Of a stretch of 60,000 nt of DNA, positions 10,206 to 22,118 are shown piece after piece. Origin of the DNA: Cristatella mucedo (lineage: Eukaryota; Bryozoa; Phylactolaemata; Cristatellidae); assembly GCA_009760855.2 (NCBI GenBank), contig WPIO01000017.1, forward strand, positions 312,001 to 372,000, written 5' to 3'. The notes under the pieces were generated by a model. The model had not been told where the DNA came from and ran no database searches. It saw nothing but the letters and a program-made list of their open reading frames with translations. The position numbers and the translations under genes were made by a program. The stretch's first letter is position 1; every line of letters starts with the position of its first letter.

Positions 10206-11527
10206 TGTGGATTGCTCCTATACATATATTTGTGACTCGTGCACCTTATTGCCGGCTTGCTGTTGCAGGATTATTATACTTGTTTCAAGAATATAGCCTT
10301 AGTTGCTGCTGTTGCTATGAGAATATCAGTCGTTGAATGACGAAATGTAGTTGTTGCACCGACGATTATCAAGGATCTGCGAGAAAACAAGCGTTTGTAA
10401 AAGTTACCTTACCAGCCTGTGCTGAGACTTTCTTTGGGTGTGAATTAGACACTGCTTGCAATCAGAGCCTTTCTCTCTTACTTACATTACGAAAAGAACC
10501 AGCAGAAGAAAGGGAGCGAATAATGTGCCTTGTTCTGATTTTAAAACAGATCAGACGTTCTAGCGAAAAAAATTAGCCGAACTCGCATGTTTATTATTGA
10601 GATGCTATACTCAGCCGGACATAAGAGAATACAGCTCCTGTTTGTAGCCCAGCAAACCGTGTCGTAGGTATTGCTCCGTGAGCTGACATTGATGTGACAG
10701 CTGCCCTGCTTCATTGCCAGTTTGTCAGATGATTAGGTTTTTTCTGCTGGTACTCTATAGACCCACGTGCTTGTTCTAGTGTTATGTAATAATTTTCTGC
10801 AACTTAAATTTTCAATATTTTGATAATGGTAGTACTTTCAAATGGGAATCGAGCTATGGACGTTGTGTCAACCGGGTTTTTCTAGTTGTGAATGCATTTT
10901 TCCATTGTTTAAATTGTTGACATGCTTGAACTCATGCTTAAGTGCATATTTTAATGCTTATGACATTATAATGCTCCCTGCCGGAATTTGGTTGGACCCA
11001 ACTTGATTCGACCGTGTTTCGATATGGTTAATGCAAGAGCTTCCGTTTGTCGTAGTTCATGTATTACAAGCGCCATGAGATAAAGTACTAACCCCTGCCT
11101 GGCGTGAGAAGGCATTTGCCCCCCCCCCATCCGAAGTCATCAGCTGTTGCACAGCCGAATACCAACTGCTTTGTATGAAGGGCTGTGGCTCACACTGACG
11201 ACCCATAGCAGCTTAGTGACAAGTAGATTGTCATATTGTTACAAACTACAAACGGACGTGGCTGCTTCTTCCCTAACGTCCTTTGTGCAGAAATAGCTAA
11301 ATGCAGTCACACTAAACGGTGTGTGCAAATCTCTGTATTGCAGTGTGCTATGCTGTAGTAAAAAAGTTAAATTGATTATTTTCATCCGTGATTAACATGT
11401 GTAAGGTAAGGCCTTCGAAGGCATGCTTATTAGAAATGTTGTATGGCACATGTCACACGGTAAGCAGGCTCAAACATTGTAGTAATCTCTCCCTGTTTGC
11501 TTCACCTAGCCACTGGAATCAGATTCT
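10206..11527. other. Intergenic, nothing recognised
   Basis: AT-rich sequence with only short open frames, and no motif or repeat I can identify. A C-run lies at 11119-11128. Confidence 0.5.
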
Positions 11528-11682
11528 GGTCTCCTTTGGCCCAGTGGTTATGGTGGTCGCCTCGAACCAAAGTCAAGTTGAATGTATTTGATGACCGAGG
11601 TCGTGGGCTCGAGCCTCGTGGTCTACATGAGGGGCCTGAATAGAGATTTTGAGTTCTCTTAGGGTGCTATACACATGAGTAA
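11528..11682 (+). mobile_element. SINE-A, well preserved
   Basis: A-box region TTTGGCCCAGTGGTTATGG, B-box GGTCGTGGGCTCGAGCC, then the L2-type tail with a GGGGCCTGAATAGAGATT-like block, TCTCTTAGGGTGCTATACACA. Confidence 0.8.
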
Positions 11683-14600
11683 TGTTTCCCCCTAGCACAC
11701 CTGAACGCGGCTTATCGGTTTTATTTGCCTGAACCGGTCCCTTTGCTGCAAAGGGTGTTCACTTTTTGAGGTAGCTGTGAGGCCTGTAATACCATGCATG
11801 CTGTGTTTTAGTCGTGTTTCACTGGATAGTCAGGGGTTTGTGTCTCTGTATCCTGGTCGTACATTGACAATGTTTATTCTGTACATATACTGTAGTATTG
11901 ATCTCCTCACAATTGCCTGAGGATGTATGTGTGTCAGCCCGAATAGGGTACCTAGAGTGCGATCTTGTGGTGAACAGTTGTCTTTCCCTTGTACTTAGAT
12001 CCTCATTAGCTGATGCCTGTAAGCTGACATAAATTGACTGTTGTCCTCTTGTTAATCCTGCCCTTTGCTCGGATAGCCAATGAGAAGAGTTCCAGATGAT
12101 CTTGGCCTAGCTTATGACTTAGCAGATATCTTGCTGGAACTAAACCCTGTATATTAGATCTTGGCACATGGTTTTGATATTGCTCATGCATTCAAGCAGT
12201 CCTATGAAGCCTGTCTTGCAAAGTACAGGGCGCTTAAGGTCACAACCAATCAGAGTTGCTATGTCTCACTTTCGTCTAGGATTTGTAAATGTGCACAATT
12301 TCTCTTTCTGATCGTTGCTTTGCTAACTGTGCTCAAAGGCCTTTAAGAGTTGACAATGTCAAGTATAGCAATTACAGTTGTTTTAAATCCAAATAGCCAG
12401 TTTATTGCAGCACCACCCGTGAAACCTCCCGAGCCACTTTGGACTTATGTGTTCCATTTGAACTGTTACAAGTCTACTATCTACTCAAGCTATAAGTAAA
12501 AGCTGCACTTTGTGGTCACTCAAGGCATTAGCACTAGGATAGTTGTACTAGGTACTAAGCAAGCCAAAATGTATACCACTGTAATTAGACAATTAACCAC
12601 TTATCGGAAGAAAAGCACTCGCTATAGTTTTGGATCAAACGAGGAGTCCACACTATCGATCACACACTTGGTCCTCATACCTCAGTATCACAAACTGAGT
12701 ATCCAAAACCAGGCATCAGCACCGAACTGGACCGAGGTCGATCTATGGCTGTCGTTCGTTTCAATCTTTTACCGGAAGTTCCGGCTAGGGAACTGACGGC
12801 GATACGGGCAGTGGCTCCTGCTGAACTAGCAGTAGCCCAGCGCTGCTGGCATTGTATCCCATGCCAATCTAGAGCGTTTGGCTAGCTTACACACTATAAG
12901 TTATTAACTGCAGCCAATCGAAGTGCAGCCCGCCAAGCTGTTTCTTTGGAGGTCTAAAATGGTGTGTATACGTAGATATGGATAGATGCTTGACAAAAAC
13001 GCGAAATTTTGAGGCACCCGCCTATAGAGCTGTTCTTTAGCACAGTGCATTGCTTTCATGAATATGCAGGCTTTATTCGTTGTGCCCAATCTTGGGGGAG
13101 CGTACGTTAAGACTGACCTGCAGTTCCTGTAGACGGCAGGACCGTGGCTAAGAACTTTTTTGAGGCCATCCTTGACAGCGAGCGTGATACATAATCATGA
13201 AGGTGGAGCCCTCGCAAAGGTAGTTTGTCATTTCGAAGAGATTATACGAGTAGAGCATGAGCTATTTAGCAGGCATTTTCTGATGAACACTGAGATCGAA
13301 TGGAGATCTCGGATTAAAAACAAATCAAAATTTCCTTTGTTAATTGCACGCTTGACTTTTTACAGTCTTGCATGAGATGTAAGCCCAGCAGGCGTACCAA
13401 GTCGCTGATTTTATTGTATTCTTCAATAGCAAAAAACTTTTTCCCGCAATATAATGTTTGCAAAGCGCCATTTTCACTTCTGTCTTCTGGAGACAACTCT
13501 TTATGGCAGCAAAGCTCGATAACTTCGATGATGACATGCCATAGCCTATGTCAAATTAACCTGCAATTTCCGTGGTCTAATTATGCAATTATCGCATTAC
13601 GTCCACCTGTTCGCCTCTCGTGTGCTCAGCAAACTGCTGGCCATCCAGCTATTTTGGCTGCATTGATGATATGATCACTTGGCTAGATTACACAATCAGA
13701 AAAATTGTTTAGCGTGAATCGAAATATTTCGCACGCGATTTGAGGCAATAGAAGATTCCAATAAAAACAACAGCCGAAGTTATCGCTATGGATTTCGCTA
13801 TGCACGAATTGCATACTCTCTTTGAAGAGAGGTAGGTTGAAAAATGGATGGTATTATCTTGATAACTCGGGACAGATAAATTTCTCGGCTACAGCTATTT
13901 ATTCAAGTTTGGTGACTGTTGTCTTTGCCCTGAATGACTAATCCTATTATATTCCCGCACTGTCGAGCTGGTTTATTGTGACCACATGTGGTCACAACTG
14001 GCTTACACTACATAACAATGTTTGTTCATGGGCAGCAACTGTTATTTCCTGCTTGCTTATTCCTCAAAAGCATAGAAATGGTAACTGTTTCTCATGAACT
14101 GCTCAGTAATGAGGAAAATAATAAGTTTGAAATTTGCACATTTCTAATGAGTAAACATACGAATTTACTCCTTTTAGCTCACATAAAGCTAAAAAAAACC
14201 GCAGATGAATCAGAATTGGAACGTATATTTATGCAAAATATTCAAAGATTTTGAATTGAATTATCTTTAGATATTTACGATGATTATTGTAAAACTACTT
14301 TCACAAACCAGCCCTAAAACTGATCTACGTGACGTTCTTGTTTTACCGTCCTTGGTAATGATATTCGAAGATTACTAAATCTGGGGGAGAGCACTGAACT
14401 TGTTCGTACGAGTAAGTCTCAATGTTCTCCTTGAATCAAGAATAGCATTACGGATGTAGACATCTTCAAATGATTAAATTCATTTTGGAAAAGAAATACA
14501 TTTTAAGGAGTTTCTTCAGCCCATTGTGCAGCATTTCTTCGCCATGAGCGCAACGTAGTTCTGCATGGTTTCTTGCATTGCAATTGCACACGAAGATTTG

Positions 14601-15879
14601 AAAGTCACAGAGATGAGGTTGTTTTATTTTGCTTTCTCAGTGACCTTCTTGGGGAATTCTTTGCACTCATTAATCTTTTGTATCTCTTTTATTACAGAGA
14701 CAACGGCTTTTACCTGTACCTCAGGCAGCTCAAGAAGTTTCAACGGCTGCAGACTCCTTGTTTAGAGTTCTGAAAAATTGCGTTACGTGGCCCAATTTGA
14801 AGTGTATTTTTGGCATCAGCACTTTCCGAATAGACTACCAGTGGCTCTCAATTGATATTGTTGCTCCCCTTAGAGATCTCCATTTTCCTGCAGTCATTTC
14901 CGCCTGTGATGGTGCGAAAGGTGGTAGAGCAGTTTGGCTTTGAGGCTCATTAATAAGGTGCCAATGAAAAGGTACCGCTCATTCTGGCTAACAGGCAATT
15001 CCTATAGCCTGGAGCAGACAGATTACATTGTGTCAGAAGTAGAGCAAATCTTGGCGGTTGGAGAAGCTAGAGACAGCTTGCTGACGCTTCCTCTGACTTG
15101 CGGCTTGAACAACTCAGTTAACCAGTTCCGCTGCTTCAGCTTTAACGACAAAACTCAACGCTGAACTTGGTGAAAATAGGTTATCTGATCAATTCGCCGA
15201 TGTCTTCTCCGGTGAAGTAGTATAGGTTTCACTTGTAGGCTCCACGGGCTACAATTTCCATCTGCAATATCTTTTGCGCTCTCCGAAAAGTCTGCTGAAG
15301 ACGGTTGGTCTCTTCTTGTAAGAGTGGGTAAACAAAAAAAGCTCAGGCAAGTGTGACAACGGGCGACAGACGAAGGTCTAGACATTTGATGGAAGGTGCA
15401 TTCTTTCTCTTTCTAGTCCGACGCTTGTAAGGGTCCACCGTGCAGAAACCTTGCTGGTGATGAGTGAGCAAGCAGTCGATTCCCGCCAGATTCGTAGGAT
15501 AGCAAACTTCGAGAGTCTTCATTCCCATTTCTCTAATCATAAAAAAGAGCAGCCATTTGTAATAAAAATAAATAAATAAAGCTACTTCGCCCATGAATTA
15601 TGATTGTATAGTTCATATTTGAGCACAGAGATTTCTGTCTCACTTTCAAGAGCTTCATCGCTGCTCTCGCAGGTGACACGAGGTGCCCCACCTTTTCCTT
15701 TTCCCCATAAGCATGCCGGAAATGCGCCTCATTCGCCTCAAACAAATTAGTATATGCTTGTGCCGAGAAACAATCCATGCAGGTCTTTGACAAAATGGCG
15801 GCCAACAGAGCGAAATTCTGTTTGAGGTCTACTTATCAACGCCAGGCGTCAGAAGAGTTGGTGCTACGATGTGAAGTCT
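11683..15879. other. Intergenic, no recognised gene
   Basis: AT-rich. The short open frames (for example 12512-12796, 13372-13674, 14934-15164) lack homology that I recognise. A possible dispersed repeat containing AGGGTCCACC at 15428 recurs near 43179 and 43372. Confidence 0.5.
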
Positions 15880-16385
15880 GACGAGGAAGTAGCTCGGATA
15901 GGTACGCTGGAGCCAGAGAATCGAGAGACGTCAAAATGAGTCATAGAACCTTAAAGACGACAGACCGCTTGCTGAGGAGCCACGGCAGGCCCGGTGAGAA
16001 GTGAAATGTAGTTTTGCGGTTATGACTTCCGCGACAGACAATCTTACCTGCAGAATTTCACGCTTGCTGTAAGCATGCTATTGTACAGGTCAGGAGCCCC
16101 TATGAAAAATCTAATGATATATATATATAATATTATTATTGTTATAATTATTATGATAATATCTATATTTCGATTAGACTGAAGATCTATGTAAATATAT
16201 ATATATATATATATATTTTTTATTTATTTATATATTGTACATGTCAGGAGCACCTACGAAAAGTATGTCTAATCGGAAAACGCCGCAAATGCAAGGACCA
16301 GCTTCTCGAGTATTTATCTAAGCAGGCTCAAATTTTCACTATCGGACGTAGCTCAAAGTAAGCAAGCTTTGCTGAGAAAATAATG
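15880..16385 (-). mobile_element. L2-like LINE (family A) fragment, decayed
   Basis: Colinear on the - strand with 52510-52860 of a better copy (blocks for CTGGAGCCAGAGAAT, the ACGACAGACAA box and AGCAGGCTCAAATTTT). It is interrupted by AT-rich sequence at 16113-16240 flanked by a 35-bp direct duplication. Confidence 0.65.
16113..16240. repeat. (TA)n and (ATT)n-rich stretch flanked by a direct repeat
   Basis: TATATATA runs are bounded by two similar copies of TATTGTACAGGTCAGGAGC, near 16080 and 16233, inside a decayed L2. Confidence 0.8.
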
Positions 16386-16482
16386 TGCTAATCGATTAAA
16401 ATTGTATTTGGGAACAGGATAACTAGGGTACGTGTATACGTATCAAGAGATATTTTGGCTTACCGCATTATGAGGTTTAGGC

Positions 16483-19200
16483 CAGGGGTGTCTAACCTTT
16501 TTTCGTTGGGGGGGGCCACATTTAAAAATTTAAAAGGTCCGGGGGCCACATGTAAGTTGGCGTAGTTGACCGCATCAGAAAATAAGATCGTAATTTAGTA
16601 TGACTATTACTATTATACTTAATAAATAAACCCCAATACAATAGTATTTTTTAGCATAATTATAATTAAAAATAATAAATAATACAAATTTAGTCATGTG
16701 TCCTGGAAAATAATTCAATAGATTTTATGTTCAATCTTTTACTTTTGGATTTTTATTTATTTCGGATTTTTATACATGACAGAAACTTATAAAACTTACA
16801 AAATTACATGACAAGGACTCACATAGTAATTATGCCTTCGGATTAATTAAATGCCACAGGTATTCAATGTCTTCTGCACTGCTGGCATCATTGAGATATT
16901 TGGCATTGTTTCTGTTTGCATAAAAAGTCGAGATCTGCTGCAACAGTGGATGTGGCAATTCTAAGGATTCCTGATAAATGTTCATCTGTGAGAACGGATC
17001 GAGTCTTTGTTTTCACATTTTTCAGTCTGGAAAAAAGCTGTTCACAGCAATATGTGCTGCCAAAAAGTGCAATATACCTGCAAGCATTTTCGGCTAGGTT
17101 AGGAAAAGACTCTGATGAAACATACTGCTTGTAAAAGGTAACAAGGTCATGCTGATCATAAGCAGTTTTTAAATTGCTGTCATTATGAATGTCGATTAGT
17201 TTGAGTTGAAATTCATCAGGTGCATCAGAGTGATCGATATTAAATTGATTACTTATCATGTTCATGTCATCTGCGTGTTGTTGGAAATCCTGAAGTCTCT
17301 CTTCGAATTCATCAACAAGTTTGCTAACAAGAGTGGAGTACTTCATATGAGCCAGAGTTTCAGGCGATCTTGTTGCTAGTGTTGTGAAATGTAACAGTTT
17401 CTTCTGGTCTAAGTGTTTCCGGAAAAGTTTCAGCTTTTGCACAAACGCGACAACACACTCATACATTTTATGGACCAGTTGATCCTTACCTTGGAGTTTG
17501 ACATTAAGATCTTCAAGATGTTTGGTCATGTCCACCAAAAAAGCCAAGTCATTCAACCACTGCTGGTCATTGAGGAAGCCAAAGTTTTTCCCTTTTCTGT
17601 CATAAATGTTTTTATTTCGTCCCGAAGTGACCAAAACCTGGCTAACGTGTTTGCCCTACTTAGCCAATGGACTTGGCAGAAATAAATAACATCACAATGA
17701 TCTGATCCCAACTCTGCAAGGAAAGCCTGAAATTGTCTCTGGTTTAGCGCACGAGACCTTATCACATTGACTGTTGAAACTACATTGTCCATTACATGTT
17801 TCATTCTCAAGACCTTTGCACATAACTGTTCTTGGTGGATGATGCAGTGATGACTGACAATTTTGTGAGGTCCTAATTTTACCATTAAAGATACAAATCC
17901 ATTGTGTCTACCTGTCATTGAAGGGGCTCCGTCTGTGGTTAAACCAATCAATTTAGTTTCAGGAAGATTAAATTTTGTGAGGACCCTCTTGACCTGATCC
18001 AAAATATCCCTCCCGTTTTAGTGCCTTTCATTGAACATATATCCAACAGTTCTTCGATAATGACAAACTTTCCTGTTACTCCGCATACAAACACCGACAG
18101 TTGAGCCGCATCGCTAATGTCCGTGCTTTCGTCGAGCGCAAGAGAACAAAATTTGCATTCAGCAAGTCTTTTAGTGAGACTTTCTTCTATGTTGGATGCG
18201 AGCTCGTCAACTCTTCTCGCAACCGCTTGATGAGAAAGACTGACTTTCTCTACTTCTGACTTATTTTCTGGACAGACCACACCAGTAAACAGCCTGAAGC
18301 ATTCCTTAACAAATTCACCATCGGAAAATGCTTTCCCCCACTTAGCTATAGCTTCAGCTATTAAAACTTACTTTGGTGGTTGAAGCCTCAGACTTGTTGC
18401 TGACTGCTGTAAACAATGACTGCTGTCCGATTACGCTCTGTTTCAACGAGTTCATGCGATGAATTCGAAGTTGACCAGTCAGGCTTTTGCACCTGTCGCC
18501 ATGCTTTGTTGAAAAATGTTAGCTAACGTTGTACTCCTTTGCAACGGCAATTGTTTCTTGGCTTATTAGGCACATTATCCTACCGAAGCGTTCCATTACA
18601 AAATAGTCTACAGTCCAAGATGCTTTGAAAAGTCTTCCTTCTGCGTCAATTTTTCGTTCTTTGCTAGTATTCACATTCGCCGCCATTTTTCTCTGTGAAA
18701 TAAAAAAACAGATCAGTTACGAATTGATTAATTTATATTTTATCACAGCAATATCTTAGTATTAGTATGTAAGTTGAGCAATACGCGTTTTTTGAAAAAC
18801 CTACCTGACTGACTCCAGTTCGTGCAGCAGCAGCTGAGAAACGGCTCTTTTTTTCTATCCACAGTGTGAAACAGTTAATTCCGCTTGTGGAAGCTTTATA
18901 AATGTGATCGTAATGGAGCCACTGTAGCACAAATATATTACCCCTTCACGCCAAAATGTTCACATGAAGGCTAGCAAAATAAATCGATTCTTTTACCTTC
19001 ACGCGAAAATAGCCATTCGGACACCTTCACGCTTCACGTGCGCGTGAAGTACATCACAGCGCCTTATATCGCCGCTTGTAATGATTAAAAATTAACGAAA
19101 AACATAGAGTGACAAATATTTTTGGGATAACGTTGCGGGCCGCATAGAAGACCTCGGCGGGCCGGGTTGTGGCCCACTGGCCACGTGTTGGACACCCCTG
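16483..19200 (-). mobile_element. hAT (Charlie-type) DNA transposon with intact ends
   Basis: Terminal inverted repeats start CAGGGGTGTC(T/C)AAC at 16483 and mirror at 19200. They are flanked by exact 8-bp target duplications, GTTTAGGC, at 16475-16482 and 19201-19208. Length is 2718 bp. Subterminal GGGCCGC/GGGGGCCAC motifs are typical of Charlie elements. The transposase lies on the - strand and is broken. An 8-bp duplication is the hAT hallmark. Confidence 0.95.
16888..18690 (-). pseudogene. Broken hAT transposase (BED finger, RNase H-like, C-terminal dimerisation)
   Basis: Reading the - strand: a BED-like zinc finger remnant (about 18660-18480) with a stop codon within it and a Ser where a second Cys is expected in the CLIC-type pair; then LDESTDISD (about 18140), the hAT catalytic-Asp region; then LTTDGAPSMTGRHNGF; and finally RYIALFGSTYCCEQLFSRLK, the hAT C-terminal motif (about 17060). 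Frame changes near 18015 and 17590 split it into at least three pieces, so it cannot make a working enzyme. It resembles the family from which vertebrate ZBED5/GTF2IRD2 tails derive. Confidence 0.9.
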
Positions 19201-19359
19201 GTTTAGGCACTCCAATTTATGACTAGCACTAAGCTAAACCAGAACATCGTAGTTTGATTTTTATCTTGATTCGTTTTGAGAATGTTTGCTGTGTTCCAAC
19301 TGCGAAAGTCAGCAATAAATTATGCATGAAATTTGAACATTTTCAACATGCAGAAAGGC

Positions 19360-19495
19360 ACCACCGTCGTTTGGCACAGAGGTTAAGGTGCTCGCCTTTA
19401 CCCGCCGAGGTCAGTGGCTCTGAGAGCCCTGCAACGTATGTGAAGCATCTGGACAGAGATTAAGTTCTCTTGCAGCGCTATAAAAATGAACTATT
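19360..19495 (+). mobile_element. SINE-A
   Basis: A-box region TTTGGCACAGAGGTTAAGG, partial B-box, then tail GACAGAGATTAAGTTCTCT followed by GCGCTATAAAAATGAA. Confidence 0.7.
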
Positions 19496-19499
19496 TACA

Positions 19500-20480
19500 T
19501 ATTGTAGATATAGAAGGCAGAGAAAAATTAGAGCAAATGTACAGCTCTGCGTATTGGCTGCATAAAACTGGAAGGCAAAATTGTGCTTGGTGATTACATC
19601 GGCAAGAGGGAGATCACACATTGTGAAAAGAAGTGGATCATGCACTAGCTCTTGTGTTACCACAAGAGCTAGTGCTTGATCCCTTCTTGTGAAGGCTTTT
19701 GGATTATAAATTACCATTGACATCTGCGCGCTCCCATTTCTCCGGTTGAGAGAGAACCCTGAACATTGGCGTTCATTGCCAGTGACATCCGGGCAAGACT
19801 GTAGCTGCTCTAGAAAGACTGGGTGAACGACCGCATCAAGCGTAAAGGGAGATTCAATAGAGATAATAATGAAACTATGTCAGCGAGATGCTGACATGAT
19901 TCCGATTAACTTCCTATGGTGCAGCCTCTGAGGATTGATCAGCTTTAGAACCGACTAAAACATGCTTGCTAAGTTCAAAGTAGGTTGGTCTAAGACTTAA
20001 GCTGGTCTGAAACTACTAGCCTCGGGGCTTTTGATAAGGACGGCAATGGAGAGAGTTGGCGGAAGTTGCTTAAATCCTCTGGGCCTATGGTCGACTTCTT
20101 AATGATTGGCCTAACAACCTAACAGCCCTTTTCGAAAGATGTACGAAAAAACCTTTACTGCATGGTGTGTGTGTATAGGGCAGAAGCACGTATATGCATC
20201 TCGGAAGGAAAACAAAGGTATAGAGGGTAGAGGGCTTGTAGTCCTCTTGAACTGAGAGATCAACTTTGAAGTTGGGTCACTAGTGGCACGTTTGACGACA
20301 GATGTTAAGGTAAGCAGAAAAGGAGGGCGAAGAGTCCAGCTGGGATATTGCTCGGAGATGGACTCTGTGATCTTATCTATCTTGCTGACATACAAGCTAG
20401 AAAAAAGGTCGCTTAGATCGCCAAAAGATTCGCTGGATGAGATGCTGACCGGGCAGAGATTATTTGACGGTTGATGGATC
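19500..20480 (-). mobile_element. L2-like LINE, decayed RT and pre-RT region
   Basis: On the - strand in order: a linker with DLSDLFSSLYVSKIDKI and SKLISQFKRTT (20430-20240), which resembles the segment between endonuclease and RT in L2/CR1; then a scattered RT start (about 20090-19980, with LSPLPFLSKAPRLVVSDQLK spread over frames); and finally LADVITKHNFAFQFYAANTQ (about 19625-19560), in which the catalytic YADD is degraded. Confidence 0.65.
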
Positions 20481-20754
20481 ATCCACGGTTGATGGTTGGA
20501 TTGAAGATCTGCTACTGGACTGCATTATTTTTTTACAAATACTGAATACGAGCTTAGCTAGTATGGATTGTTACGACCTAAAAAAATCGTACGCCAGTCG
20601 ATAGACTGACAGTCATGATCTTGTGTATGTTTACTCAAGCCTTCGCTTAGTAGTCTAAGCTAGTTTAATGTCTTCAGTAAATCACACATCGTTTGAACGA
20701 GGGCGTTCAATTTGCTTAGTCGGTAAGAAAACTCGTCCTCAACATCGGCTTGTA

Positions 20755-20870
20755 TCTTGTTGCTAGCCATTCCATCGCACTTCCTTTGCAGCAAATTTAA
20801 AGTGCGTAGAAAGAGATTGAATTATCTGAGGGCTCTATATGAAATGTATTATCGTGTTGTTGCATTTCAC
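20755..20870 (+). mobile_element. LINE family A 3' tail only
   Basis: CCTTTGCAGCAAATTTAAAG, then a TAGAAAGAGATTGAATTATC tail block and GGGCTCTATATGAAATGTATTAT. Confidence 0.75.
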
Positions 20871-20949
20871 TCAAAAATAGTTAAAATTCATTTGTATAGC
20901 ACCGTAAGAATACTTTATATGTATCCAAGCGCTCCACATTAGCTACAGG

Positions 20950-22005
20950 GCACGAGCCTACCACTTATGTATGTATCTCCGTTAGTAACTCCACAAAGTC
21001 ATAAAGACCATGTGGGTGTTACGCAGGAGAGTTTTGTATAGCGCACTCACAACCTAAGTGGCTTTCGGTACGCATTCGGTACCCAACAGACTTCGTCTCA
21101 CGCAACAAAGAGAAAGTGGGAAGCATAGCAGAGTTAGGAGACCAGTTGAGGTAGTGAGTAGCATAGAAGTAGCAGTTCAGGACCGCTGAAAACGATGTGC
21201 CATAGTCGGCAGTTGGAGAGTAGATGTCGTTGCGTAAGAATTGTGGAAGCGAGTTCCACAGTTTAGGACCTGCAGAGCTAAAGCTTCTGTCGCCAACTGT
21301 CTTTAAGCGGAGGAATGGGACAGCTAATTTATTGTCCACACAGGACCTGAGGGTGCGAACAGGCTGAAACTGAAGCAGCAGTTCAGCTAGGTACGAAGGA
21401 GCCAAGCCGTGGTGGGCCTTGTGGGTCAGCGTAAGAACTTTGCTCTGTATCCTTTGCTCAACCGGCAACCATCCTAGCTCTTTCAGCAAAGGTGACACGT
21501 GCTAAAACCGCTGGGGCTTGAAGACCAACCTTGCAGCCATATTCATAGTCCGCTGTAGTGGCATAATAGCTTTCTTTGGCAGCCCAGCCAAAATGGAATT
21601 ACAATAATCAAGCCTAGACAGAACTAAAGAGCTAGTTAAATTTTTTACAAGTCACTGTGGGAGACAGCTTCTAATCTTGGATAGGGATCGGATGTGATGG
21701 CTAGCTGTAGAGGCAGTCTTCTGAATGAAACTTTTGAAATTGAGGCAGCTGTCGAACACGACACCTAGATTACGAGCATGTGGTAAAGGTCGCACAATAG
21801 CATCACCTATTAGAACAGAAAAGCCTTTTAATCCAGCCACACGCTTAGGGTGTCCTATGAGAAGCAGTTCGGTTTTATCGTCATTTAATTTCAGGAAGTT
21901 TTCCGACATCCAAGATCGAATATCGGCAAGGCAAGCATTCAGTTTCTCAGTTGCTGCAGCAGATTCCGACGGTTTAAATGACAAATACAACTGATTATCG
22001 TCAGC
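20950..22005 (-). mobile_element. LINE family B, 5'-truncated, fairly young
   Basis: Two - strand open frames, 21652-21990 (RT thumb: LNACLADIRSWMSENFLKLN, then KTELLLIGHPKR) and 21019-21498 (C-terminal LGWLPVEQRIQSKVLTLTHK... LWNSLPQFLRN), are separated by a small break. The 3' end carries TATGTATGTATCTCC in place of the (ATT)n of family A. It is closely similar to the copies at 32228-32757 and 40370-41515. Confidence 0.88.
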
Positions 22006-22021
22006 ACTTCAGTCATCGAAT

Positions 22022-22118
22022 GCATTCATCGTGAATCCTTTGCAGCAAATTTAAAGTGGCTAGAAAGAGATTCAGTTCTCTGAGAGCTCTATTACATTTA
22101 TTATTGTTCTTATTATTA
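22022..22118 (+). mobile_element. LINE family A 3' tail only
   Basis: CCTTTGCAGCAAATTTAAAG, then GAAAGAGATTCAGTTCTCTG, then TTATTATTGTTCTTATTATT. Confidence 0.75.
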
